From Siderastrea radians (lineage: Eukaryota > Cnidaria > Anthozoa > Scleractinia > Rhizangiidae): a stretch of 64,000 nt of DNA. The stretch is from NCBI GenBank assembly GCA_964017195.1, contig OZ024892.1, positions 8,835,366 to 8,899,365 on the forward strand, read 5' to 3'. Under the pieces are notes generated by a model that did no database searches, was not told the origin of the DNA, and saw nothing but the letters and a program-made list of their open reading frames with translations. A program made the translations under genes and the position numbers. Below are positions 1 to 11,667 of this stretch, in pieces (position 1 is the first letter of the stretch; the number at the start of each line of letters is the position of its first letter).

Positions 1-1430
1 CAGGTGTCAAATTATTTCATGATTACGCTGTTACCAGTTCTAATAAATGTTTGGCTGCTACCTTACCAGAAAAACATGACAATAAAACCTAGACTTCGTT
101 CAAATTGGTTTAAATATAATAACCGTTCTCTCTTCGTTATCCTGCCCAGTAAACCATAAATGTGTATTTATGAATGGTTGTTTTTATATAGGCAAGAAAT
201 ATTCTACTCACTATATAAATAATTCAAACAACATTATTTTACATACCAATAATCTCAATACTGTGGCATTACTTGCTACTTACACTGAAAAACCTGATAA
301 GCACATTTTATAAGCATAAAATTCAAGGATGCCAAACTTCACAAATTTCTTATTCCAAATATCATGAAAGTAAACCAATCTTGCAAAAAGTCTTACTTTC
401 TATAAATTGTGTAAATTCAAATCAAGCTTATCATGAATTTATGACTCTTTCGCTCAATGACTTTCAAATTAATCTCATTTTGAGTTTATACAAAAAGAAT
501 CAATGGAATAGGTTAACAACCAGAGATGGTCTGTAGTTACACAGTAGATTTATTATCACTACAATGAATTTAACATGATTTTAAAATCATCTTCAGTCTA
601 AAAGCTATGTTCTCAGGACAACAGAATGCTTCCCAATGTCAACTCTAAAATGCAGAGCAATTTACTGTACACAGGACATGATACAAACCCAAATAAAGAA
701 TGAAACTCTACCACTGCACTGAAAGACACATTACATTATTCATCAACAATGTACTCCAAATAAATATTAATAACAAAATGGTTAAAATTTGGGAAAAACT
801 CAGTCATCATATTTCAATCAGTAATGTGGAAAACTACAATAACATCTACTAAAGATAATGCATGATGAGCTGCCAGTTAACAAGTCGTTCATGACCTATG
901 CTGCCAAGAATACAAACTGGCAAAATTTGAAATTCATCATCAATGGATGTAATATGATTCTGTGAGTTAATGACTGCAACATTATGAAATATACCTAATT
1001 CAATAAAGGTCGCTTTGGCAACTGGTCATTGGTAATTGGGCATTTGGGCATTGGGGCATACGGAACACAATGCAACGCTTTGCTTGAGTGACCGCCAAAC
1101 AATAGCTTCCCAATGCGCAATTGCCCAATGCCCAAAGCAATCTCCATTGAATTAGGTACATACACTACTTTCTGTTTATTTTAACAGTACCAAATGCATC
1201 TTCTTTACATTTGTCATTTATGGCACCCAGAGTATTTCAACACCATGGAATAATAATTGCACAGTCATATACATGATAAAGTGATATTAAACTATGAAAA
1301 CTGGAGCAACCCACAAACATAAAAACCAAGTCAATATTGCCACATCAGCATGTTAATGAGTTATTAAAAGCATTTTTTGTCAACCTCATGAGTGGAGAAG
1401 CGACAGATGATTGATTTGTAATCACATTCT
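1..1430 (-). other. Probable 3' UTR and downstream flank of the NOVA-like gene
   Basis: This AT-rich stretch lies directly after the NOVA stop codon and contains no credible coding frame. Read on the minus strand, AATAAA polyadenylation-type hexamers occur at about 1175-1180 and 549-554, that is roughly 250 and 880 nt past the stop. A small palindromic element sits at 992-1158. The actual transcript end cannot be fixed from sequence alone. Confidence 0.5.
992..1158. mobile_element. Palindromic MITE-like element
   Basis: The ends are exact 13-bp inverted repeats, tacctaattcaat at 992 and attgaattaggta at 1146. The interior continues the palindrome with imperfect pairing of the GGGCATTGGG-type and CCCAATGCCC-type blocks. 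It has no coding capacity. No clear target duplication is visible beyond a possible TA. It probably lies in the transcribed 3' region of the NOVA gene. Confidence 0.6.
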
Positions 1431-2476
1431 CTAAGAATGCTGTGCACCTAAAAGCCGCTCGGCTTCTACTTGCTGAAGGCGTTGCGTGATCAGAAAGTGA
1501 GCAGTTTGTGCACAGTTCAAATCTCCGGTAATAACAACTTTTCTGTTGTTAGTTCCGGGAACATACTCTCCCTTCTGAGATACCTGTATTTTGGCACCAC
1601 TGTACTGCATGAACTCGTTGATAGTCTTGCCTTGTTTTCCGAGGACCGCGCCAATCAGCTCGTCGGGTACAGTTAGTTCCAGAGTAGCTGTGGAAGTAAT
1701 CTGCGAGGTCGAGGATGACAACCCCAGAGGTCCCAAATTACCCATGGCATTGAGTAAAGGGTTATTTGCCCCCAGCCCACCCCCACTGAGCAATGCAGCA
1801 TGTGCTAAGATATTATTAGTAGCTGCTGCATTACTACCGGCACCTAGTCCACTGATACCAGCACTAGATAACCCACCACTAAAAGCATTTAAACTTGAAC
1901 TACCATTTGAGTGTCTATGAGCACCCACTGAAAAGCCAGAGTAAGAGATGTTGTTGTTTAACGCATGCTCTGGGTCTTCCTGCACTTTTGCTGCAATAAC
2001 AGCGCAAGCTGCTTGTACTTGTTCCAAGCTGCCCGTGACCCCGATTACCCTCTCTCCTGGAACAGACTCTTGGTTTTTTTGACTCACTTGTATTCTAGCT
2101 CCAGTCTGGTCGCCTATGTATTTGATGGTTGTGCCGCCCTTACCAATAATCAGCCCCGCTGTTGAGTTGGGTACCACAATTTTCATCTGTTTGGCACGTT
2201 CCCGATCGTACGTCATGGCTGGATTTAATCTCATGGCTGGCGGCTCTTGCCTGATCTTTTCTATCACAAAATTTAACATTTTGTTTATAGTCTCCACTTC
2301 CCCCATAATGAGACCAACTCTTTCTTGTGTTCCGGGGTAGTAATCATTGTTTGGTGACAACTTGATTCTAGCTCCCGTTGTCTGTTGAACTTCAGCAATG
2401 TTTGCTCCTCCTTTTCCAATAATAGAACCAGCAGCATGGTTTGGAATTAGAACTTTTAAAATTGGTGTTTTGGCAG
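1431..2476 (-). CDS. NOVA: NOVA-like gene, exon 2 (all three KH domains)
   Basis: The exon follows a pyrimidine-rich acceptor ending TTTTTCACAG and starts in phase 1 with CTGCC. It encodes residues 46-393 and the stop codon. All three KH domains sit in this single exon, whereas vertebrate NOVA genes split them over several. The last residues are LLGAQHS, a short tail after KH3. Confidence 0.93.
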
Positions 2477-5400
2477 CTGTGAAAAAGAAAAACAAGAGTC
2501 AAAATTTCACATCATTTCAGGATGCATTCCCCTTGATTACTCCACAGACCTTCAGAATGGGTTTCCAAACCACGTGGTGTACTGGTGAATATTCACGGTG
2601 ATTTGTGGATCATGATATGGGATAAATATTTTTTGCAAGTAGTAAAAATATAAGTGGTTGCAAAAAATATTAAGTGGTAACCTGCGATCAGGCTCTATTT
2701 TCGTTTCACTTGGTGAAACATTCAGGTGGGACAGGCGAAATGAAAAATAGAGCCTGATACAATTCTTCTATGGAACGTCTACCGCCCACTTTTTTAATTG
2801 ATTGACATTCAACGAAACAGCCAATCAAAATTTCTTCTGCTTGCACGATCCTTGGTATGCAAATTTCCCACAATGGCAAATTCGCAAAACGTCATGCAAA
2901 TGTTGGCAAAATATTAAAATCACAGGCTACGATATATCTTCTAGGCACAAGCACTCAAATTTACGGGATTGCTAACTTGAAGGTTCCGTTATTGTACTTG
3001 GTTGCTCTGTCTGAGCTGAAACTGAATGAAAATTCAGAACATGACGAGGTTGTCATGTATCGACATCAGGACATGTACCAAATATGCTCATGCTTGAATC
3101 CTTTCATTTCAGGTGGTATATTCTCTACGCATTTGTCACCGGTTTTCTGCGTAAAAAAACTCGGGAAATTAAGAGAAATACCTTCAGTTTCATTCTTTAG
3201 AATAAAGATATCAATAAAACTGTTTATAAACAAACGAGTATTTTGTAATTTAATTTAGTTCCAGAAGGGTATTCGGTTGTTTCGATACAAAGAAGTAATA
3301 GATATTTGAGATTACCAGCGAATTATATCTCTAAACAGCAGCGAATTTTAAAACAAAGAACATTTGTTTTAAAACTAGACAGACCCTTTGATATCAACGT
3401 CAGAGATCAATAAAACGACATTAGTAACACTGAATGAATAAACTGGAAATCTTTATTACTTCAGTAAAAAAACAAATACAGCATCTCGCTGAATGCGGTT
3501 CTCGCTAAACATTAGTTTACCGTTATGTTTAACTGAATTATTGGTTGACTTGTTGATCTTTCTTGGCGAAAGATACTAGTCCCTCTACTGTTCATTTTGT
3601 TTCGTAAAAAGCGGAACAACCACTACTCTGTTTATCTTTTCAATACTTGCTGAAAGCCTTCAAATGAAAACTTCGAGACACGACACGATAAAACAGGATA
3701 CATACTTCACTGTTGCTGTACTTCTCTGATCCAAGTGAGAGACGGCTTGCGTCAAACCGAACACCATTCTCAGGAGAGAAAGAAATGATGACAATTCTCC
3801 TAAAACTACAAGAATATCTTAGAGCGACACATTTACGTCGGCAGACTTGTTCCTTGGCGATGGCGGTCGCATCGAAATAAGTGAGCGAAGTCTCGCAACA
3901 ATTTACTTCCGTTGACAGCTCTATTGTTAAAGGACCAATCAGATTGCGAGATTCCCGCGGCCAAAATTTGGTCACCAACACGAGGTCCTGTGAGAGATTG
4001 TATCAGGCCCTATTTTAGCAAGCGACCAACGTAAGAGAATATGAGAGCGATGCTAAAATTCGGCCTGATCGCAGGTTAATTAAGTGGTTAACATATAAGT
4101 ATCACAAATACAGTGGAATACTGCTTTACAAACACCCACTTAGGGACGGTGCCTCTTAATTCAGAGGCATTTTTGCAAAGGTTATGACTATAGGAAAAAA
4201 GCAGATTTGGAATCCAAAAAGAAAAATGTGGCTAGCCACACATTTTTCAGCGATAATTGAACAACCATAATTCTTAATAAGCATTAAAATACAAAGAATG
4301 TATGGAAATTTCTTTTCAAATTTGAGCTCAATTATCTATGAAAAATGCGTGGTTACCCACGATTTTCTTTTTGGATTCTGATAGCCCTTGCTACGATCAG
4401 CTTTTTCCACATAGTTATAGACCACGCAAAAATATTTTTGTATTAGTGGGCAAATTCCTTAAGAAACCCAAATATCCCGAGATGCGCAGAACGTATGTGC
4501 AGTAACAAAAGGAGGCACCGTCCTTAATACAGACACCTGCTTATAACAGTTGGCTTTTTAATTTCCATCAGAAAGCTTAATACCTTTTCCCTTGTACTGG
4601 CCTGCTTATTTTGGACACCAGTTCATACAGACAACAAACGCTTCCCTCACAACTGAGTGACACTTTCCAATACAAAATTAACTTGCAATACGAACATCCC
4701 AAGTCTTGTGGTGTCTGTATTATCTGGGTTGTCCCGAGATATAAAATATTATTTAGCAAATATTTTGTCGAAAATATTATAATTTCGGTTTTGTAACACA
4801 CACGCTGCTTGGTGTATTAAGAATTTTGAAGACGTTGGCATATCTGTGGCATGAGTTTCAAAAGTACCCAGTTTCCCCAACACAGTTGACTCCTGGAGCC
4901 TCAAACATGCACTTGGGAAACAAGCAAATTCATTTTTTTATGCAAAGTTTCCACTGAGCACAGTTTCTCATCAAGCCCTACCAGAAAACAACTTTGAGTT
5001 CAAATTAATTAATACTGGGGAATTCCACATAAGAGGGCTTTCAGATAGAGAGGGCTATTGTATAATATATTTTTGTTGGGACCCTAGAACTAAATTACTA
5101 AACAATGGCATCTTAGAGAAACAGGATTCAATTCAAAAATATAGGGGGATTTCAGACAACCTGGGTTATAGATAGAGCGGTCTACCATATGTTTGTTAGA
5201 GCCTCTTCAATTAAAAATAATGAGAAAACTGAAAGAAAGGTACAGCTTGGACAGCTGGGTGGAGTAATACATGTACACCCTGTCTGCAGGTGTTCAAGAA
5301 CCAGCTGTTTACATGACACAATATTTTTCCATAGATTCAACAAGAATGATGGAAATGATTAATTCCATGGTAAAACTAATTGATCATCTTGAAAAGGTTT

Positions 5401-8400
5401 CAATGACTGATGAAGTAAGTGCCAGAGCTAGTCAAAGCAGGCAGCTATCTGAGTGATTCCCAGAAGTATTCTGAAAACTGAAAACCAAAGCAAAGTTTGC
5501 AGGTCCTTGAGTTCAAGTGGAATCTGTTGGCAGCCATGATATGGGATAAACAAAGTGATTGTTCCTTCAACCGCAACATACTGTCAAGCAATGAGGTAAT
5601 GAGAATTAAGACAAGTGATCACCAATTGAAGGAGGATGCCTCAAGGTTCCAATCCATCTGAGATTGGGAAACTTTTTATTAAAGATGCACAGCAATCAAT
5701 CTTACAAAAACATCAACTTGAACAAAATCAATCAATGCTTGAAGGAATTAACCAGCTTTAGCATACATACACCCTTGTTCATAAAAACATGCGTATTATA
5801 TGAAAATCGAGGAAACTGATGTATGTTTCTAGAATGTTCCCAAGGAAGTACAAATATGCAAAACACATGTTAATTGTTTTTATAAGCATAACTTGTAAAA
5901 GCCTAAAAAACCTGTACAGGAGGGAAGAGAGGTTGTTCTCAATTAAAGAATGGAAACATAATATAATTTTACTGACTGACAACTTAAAATTTGTATTCCT
6001 ACATGGTGAAATAAAGGCAAAAATAGTGAAATCTATGACAGCACAATCATGATCCAATCATGAATAAATATCCATGAATCAAGGGTCACTCTTATGCAAT
6101 TCTGATCATTACACAAAGATGCCGCAACTCTAGTCAAAGCATTCAATGAATCTGGTTAAAAGGTGTATTATCGAATGTACTGTCCTTCAAACAGCTACTG
6201 GAATTTTCAACTGCAACTTTGCATGTTTAAGTGCACAAAAATGCATCAACCTCAGCATGAAGCCTCTATTCAAGCTGATCAATGTATGACTAAAAGCATT
6301 GAATTTAAAATGAATGAAATAGACAAAATTGCACTGTTCAATGCAGTACATGCAGCTACACAGAGATGTTTCTTGTTGTCATTCAATCCTGACATCTTAG
6401 CTATAACTTGATATATGCAACACAGCTGTGATTGAAAAGATAAATCTAGAAAGATAAATTTGGTGGTAAATTACAATGTTTGCAGCTCAGGGTGTTTTCT
6501 GGTATTGCTTTATGCTTCACATGGCCAAACGGAAATACATTGTAAAATTGATTTAATATGGCTGTACTGGTGACAACTTGCCACAAGAAAGTATTTCTTT
6601 GTTGGATTACTCCAAAACAACTATCTTTTCCATTGAATTGAAAGACAGAAATTAATGGATGACAAAATTTGAATGAATCTCACAATGTAATGGAATTTGC
6701 TTCAACAAACAATTAATATGATAATCATAAAGGCTTAAGGATGATGCTGAAATTTAAATTTCATCCAACCTCTACTACTGATGTAAAAAAGACCAGATAT
6801 CTTTAATAAAAAGAATGTCTAAGGATAAGTGGTGGTATAGTTATCATGATTCAAAGAGATCTGGCATTATAAAAGAGAGTGGATTTTCAAGCTAGGCATA
6901 TATACTACAAATTAAGACCTCTTGGGAATTTTAAACACAAGGGATATGAAATGGTTATTACAAAAAGTAAGCTGATCAAAGCTTTAACCCTCTCGACACA
7001 AAGAACAGGGTCAACTAGAAAGCTAGAAAACCTGATTCCATCCATTAAGAGCAACAACACAGCATTTAGACTGTGGAGAGGAATTTTTTTATAATTCCAA
7101 TGAAAAATTAACATAAAATTGGCTCTGTCAAAGAAATTAAAAATCAAATGCAGTATTCACCTTTCCAGCCCCAACCATTATACATCTTTGCAGTCAAGCT
7201 GAAGATCTAAAGATTCATGAAATCTTCGATGTAGACTCCTTGTAAGAGAGGTCGATTCAAACTTTACCGTCTGACGGGCTTGAATGAATGCTTGACCCCG
7301 AATTGAGTACCGCGGGACAAATCACTGGGACCTGACAGCCGCAGACAAAAACGCATTTTATAATGACCACCTGTGTTTTTTCATTAACAGAAGTAAAAAT
7401 ATTCTAGTATTTTAGAACAATAGCCAAACTTCTGTTTCGCTGAGAAGTGTGTCAAAGGCACTTTCTGAGAAAGAAGACGATTATCTGTAGGAGAAAATTC
7501 GTCCAGACTTCGCAACTTCTTGCATGATCGAGCACGAACTGAAATTCTTAGCAAGTGTCAAGTTATTCAACGCATACATTGAATTGTTTCGCTTTGTTGT
7601 TTGATAAAAAATATTGTTTATTCCATTTTTATGGGATCAAATGGCAAAAAGGAACGTTATTTTATCATCACGCCGGTGTAGGATTACGAGAGAAGAAGGA
7701 GAGTAAAATGAAGATTTGCAAACGTCTGAAAGCTAAATCTTGTCATGCTTTCAACACCGCCAGTGCATACCAAACAAGTGTTATGAAGTCCTAGACGATT
7801 AAACCGGCTTTATTTAATTCCTAATTTAATATTCGTTTAGACAAAGACATATTTTAACTCTACTTCAAAAAACGAATTAAATAGCAAGCAGAAATGACCC
7901 TGTCAAAATCGAAAAAGTGCGTCATCGCATGTTACACTTTTATCCTCTGTTGTTTCGCTTTAATCTCATTAACCACAAAATTTTTTCATCTCCTAGCATA
8001 ATTTTGAAACTACTATGGCAAATGTATTGCGGTTTCCAAATACGCAAGATTTCTGCATAAAAATTTGAAAACGTATTGTGAAATACGACATATGTCTGCT
8101 AAGATAAGGCTACCCGTACGTCACACTTCCTTCCTTGAAGAAGCAAAGCGAAAAGGCAAATTGCATTTCGCACAAAGAATAAAAAAGTTTTAACTTTAAG
8201 ATTCACCAGCCGACTCAAGGAATGAATTATTGATCGCCCGGTCTTATTATCAAGTTATATGTGAAAGAGTCAGCTTGATTACTCTTGTGGTTATGTCCGA
8301 AAAATAAGTTAAAAATTTTACGAATCAAATTTTGAACACGGGTTATTCATGTTTGCAAGTTGAGCGAAATTTCTACAAAGCTGAAGCTTTCCAGTGTACT

Positions 8401-8924
8401 CTATTAAAGGTTTACAGATGCTGTAACTGCACGACGGCAAAAGCCATGGAAAATCGTTTATTTAAAGCGGTGTCAAGTCGATTCAACTTTGTTTATATTC
8501 CCCACCCGTAGTACTCGTGAACCAAACAGACCAATTTTTCCGGCATAAAATCGCAATTTCTTCGTCGGCTTCTCGCAATTCAAAACGCTAGCTACAATTG
8601 CAGAGCTACGGCTATTTCTATAACGATTCCTTTAAATTTTATAAGAAAGGGAAGTTACCCAAACGACTGACAGATGCAACAGAGTGAAGATTTCAACTTG
8701 AAGACGCAGTGCACCATGACAAAGGCGGACGCCTAAAACAGGCGTAATTTCCACACACCGCTAAGAAAACTATGACAGCAATGCCTACCTCCAAGGTTCG
8801 TCCTCTTAAAAGCCGGTCTGCCATCTCCTGCCCCGTCAAGTGGCCTCTTTTTTGAGTCGCTCGTTGTCAAATCAACACTGCTCTCACCTGTGCTGTACTG
8901 ATCCGCCATCTTGAAAAGTGCCAT
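1431..8924 (-). CDS. NOVA: NOVA-like KH-domain splicing regulator (two coding exons)
   Basis: Coding exons are 8924-8789 and 2476-1431 (minus strand), joined across a 6.3-kb intron. The split codon is GCT (G from exon 1, CT from exon 2), giving 393 residues plus stop. The N-terminus has the NOVA-type basic motif KKRPLDG...FKRTN, likely a nuclear localisation signal. KH1 is at about 51-121 (GKGG 66-69), KH2 at 143-214 (GKGG 157-160) and KH3 at 309-380 (GKQG 325-328). A Gly/Ser/Ala/Asn-rich linker separates KH2 and KH3. NOVA proteins bind YCAY clusters in pre-mRNA and direct alternative splicing; that role is inferred by family. Two in-frame ATGs exist (8924 and 8909). The second gives MADQYS and may be the true start. 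Other KH proteins such as PCBP are less likely because of the N-terminal motif and the KH spacing. Confidence 0.93.
2678..4078. mobile_element. 1.4-kb Mutator-like DNA element with 9-bp target duplication
   Basis: Terminal inverted repeats read taacctgcgatcaggc at 2678 and gcctgatcgcaggtta at 4063. The element is flanked by an identical 9-bp duplication, attaagtgg, at 2669-2677 and 4079-4087. Nine-bp duplications are typical of Mutator-like elements. Each end is itself an imperfect palindrome of about 80 bp, so either end could fold alone. Inside is one open frame starting with ATG (2857-3258, plus strand, 133 codons) with no family I recognise. No transposase is visible, so it is probably non-autonomous or carries captured DNA. 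It sits in the NOVA intron about 200 bp before the exon 2 acceptor. Confidence 0.8.
4143..4523. mobile_element. Harbinger-like MITE (TTA target duplication)
   Basis: Inverted ends gggacggtgcctc and gaggcaccgtcc are bordered on both sides by TTA (4140-4142 and 4524-4526). GG-starting ends with a TTA duplication fit PIF/Harbinger MITEs. A second inverted pair lies inside, around 4215-4255 and 4338-4378. The element is non-coding and lies in the NOVA intron. Confidence 0.65.
4527..8788 (-). other. Remainder of NOVA intron 1, no gene seen
   Basis: AT-rich DNA with many short chance frames. I see no conserved protein motif, tRNA or clear transposon terminus here. Candidate alternative NOVA exons cannot be excluded by reading alone. 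Confidence 0.5.
8789..8924 (-). CDS. NOVA: NOVA-like gene, exon 1
   Basis: The exon encodes the N-terminal 45 residues plus one base of codon 46, ending at a G|GTAGGC donor. The motif KKRPLDG...FKRTNLG aligns with the N-terminus known in animal NOVA proteins (KRPLE...KRTNTG), which fixes the frame. ATG codons lie at 8924 and 8909. The second starts MADQYSTGESS. The upstream sequence has no nearer in-frame ATG. Confidence 0.9.
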
Positions 8925-11588
8925 GTGGGACCAGACTCCCAGGATACCTAGCGGTCGTGAAGCGTAGGTGTTTCACTGAACAAGCAAAAAAATTCAGGAC
9001 AGGTTATCATATTATTACGGGGAGATATAACACTAAAATTCTGAATAGAACACCAAAAAAGACTTGATTTTTGAGGTGATAAGGCCTTACAATATTTCAC
9101 CCCACAAAAAAATCCCAGAAACTATCAGTCTGAATTATTTTTTCTTACTTCGGCAGTCAGTCGACAAAAAACATCGAGATTATAAAGATATCTATTATGG
9201 TAACAAGCACAAAAGAGTGTTTACTTTAATCTTTACTTTTTGAATATAAAAGTAAATATTAATTTCATTCTATGGCCTAGGATTGTTGTCTTAACTTAAG
9301 CTCCGTGCTTGACCAAAGAAATGCTTTCAATCTAAATTTCAATAGCTTTTTCAATAATTGTTGAACTCCAATACTAAAAGGCGACATGTACAAATATTGC
9401 AAAATACGTTTTACAGCGGCGCAAGTGGCCAAACCTAGGTGTATGGACATCAAATAAACATATCGGCACCTTCAAATGAAATAAGCCACTTTCTGTTGCT
9501 TGTGAATTCCCGCGTCTCAAAACTTAAAGAATTCAGAAATTATCGAAGAGGCAAACGTATAGCACACGTGTGAATAAAACGCGTGTCAGTAGGCGACAAA
9601 ATTTGACGGAGTTATTTCCACCCGTGATGAAACACGCAAACATATTGCCTTGAGTTTACTTATGCGGTTCATAACCTGAGAAAGTAATCCCAGCCCTCTC
9701 CTATTTTCATCTAACCACTCACTTTAAATAAATATTTGACGAGCATAAATGAATCTTTATTTATCAGTTCAAAAGCACTTCTAAAATTTTGTCCAACATT
9801 AACCGCTGTAGGTACTGGTTCATGAATAATGTTCACTTACTGTGTTGATCAGTTCTTTGAAGATGTTACTTTGACCAGCTAGCTTGTTTGGTTGTGAAAT
9901 GTTTTAGCAGGACGGATATATGAGAAGTGGTTAGAAAAAGGCGGCCACCTGAAGACGAAATAAATAAGTAAAGAATGGAGTCTTGTTGAGTCGCCACAGA
10001 AAAAGCGATTATCTTTGAAGAACCTCTTTATTAATTCACAGTAGGCCGCAAATGAAAGTTGTATGAAAATGGATCCGGTTTTGATTCAACTGAATTGATA
10101 TCACTAAGACAATGGCTTTAAGTAACCAGCAAATTCAGGAGCTAATATTGCACTAAACTGACGGGTGGAAATAAAAAACATTATTGCTGGCCATTGAAAA
10201 AAAAAAGAAAAAAAAAAGGCAAGAAAATATGTGAATACATTAAAAAATAGGAACACTTAGGAAAATGTAAAGCTGTTCTCCATATGCGCTAAAAACATTA
10301 TATTCTAGCATCCCAAATTTGCTTTGGTGATCCTGTTTTCTATGAGCAAACTGGTTTTGTCACCACGTAAAAAAGGGTTGCCCAGTCCCTCAAGGCTTCC
10401 GCAACGATAAAAATGACGGAGAGAAGTTTGGGTATAGGGTGAGGAAGCTGGGGAGACGGGTTTCTACCAAGCCGCGGAGCGCGTGAATGAACCAATTAGA
10501 ACTCCAAGTTAAGCGCGGGAAAGCATGCAACCAGTGCCACCGAGTGTGCACACACGCCAAGTAACCATTGCTTTTGATTGAATGAAAAAAATTCTCTGAC
10601 AGAATGATCATATAACGGACGCTATCATTGGCTTTACGGCGGTCTAACGCAAAAAGCTACGTCACTTCCGGGCTTTCAGAGCCTTGAAGTTTGAATCAGT
10701 TCAAAAGTTTATGAGCGCGAAGTTCGTATGAAAACGATGCAGAACATGTTCCGGCAAACGAATTTCACGACGGCGAAACTTGTGCATGACAGTTACTTCA
10801 TTTCCAACACATACTCAACGTACAAAGCTTGAGTTTTCAGAAACGGCGTTAAGTTTTGCGGTTAAAGTGAAACTTTCAACATTCGCCTGTATTTTCCTCT
10901 ATAAAATTATGGCAGGAACTGTTATATTGTAAAGATGAGATAGTGTAAACAAGTATGAGGTCACACAACATTACATTGTTTGGTTGGCTTTACTTTATTG
11001 AAGAGCAAACGGCTCTTTCGCGCTTACACAGGCCCTGTTACAAACATTTGAAGGAGTATGCCATAATGGAAACTCTCAAATTTTTCCAAACTCCGTCTCG
11101 TGTCTGCATTGCGTTATGTAAGACGCGTGCCATCTTTTTATTTACTATAATTCAACCTAAAATCTGTCCAGGAAACGCTACGATCTTTACCGTAGTACAT
11201 ACAGTACAAAATTACCATAGTGCCGTAGGAAAAGAACCCTAGTTTCGCTGCTTCTGATTTTACTTTCGGAATAACTACCTTTCTCACAATCACATATAAA
11301 AAACCAAGAACAACATTACAAACTTTTCAAATACTCGAATTTAACAATAACAACATTTTTCTTTTATAAATGTTGGTCATATTAATTTATATTTTGTTTT
11401 GACGATAAGCAAATTCCTACAACGTGAATGACACTGTCCCTGTTTACTTTTCCACTTGGCCCAATAACAACAACAACACTGATTCCAAAAATAAAACATT
11501 TAGAGTGTTTTTGTCGAGTATACAAATTTCTCCTGGCGCTTTTAAACCATCCTTGGTTCTCCGTTCGTTCTTTCTCGACACAATAACT
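8925..11588. other. Intergenic: NOVA upstream region and PARP1 3' flank
   Basis: No protein-coding exon is recognisable. The part next to 8924 must hold the NOVA 5' UTR and promoter. The part next to 11588 holds the PARP1 3' UTR. A minus-strand AATAAA hexamer lies at 11137-11142, about 450 nt past the PARP1 stop, and is a candidate polyadenylation signal. A poly-A-rich stretch occurs at about 10198-10218. Confidence 0.5.
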
Positions 11589-11667
11589 TCACCATCTGTA
11601 TTTGTATTTGAAATCCATCTTAATCAGGTATTTGATGTTAATTTGTGCGACATCGTACACAATATAC
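11589..11667 (-). CDS. PARP1: PARP1 exon 28 (terminal, catalytic Glu completed)
   Basis: Acceptor GATATCAG, then one base completing the catalytic Glu979 codon, then [19 protein letters not shown] and a basic tail ending YRW and TGA. The YIVYD...Y(L)xK pattern is the invariant C-terminus of PARP1/PARP2 proteins. A 203-bp MITE ends only about 41 bp upstream of this acceptor. Confidence 0.93.

Noticed and set aside
273..536. 87-codon plus-strand frame
   Set aside because: It is AT-rich chance coding in the probable NOVA 3' region, with no motif.
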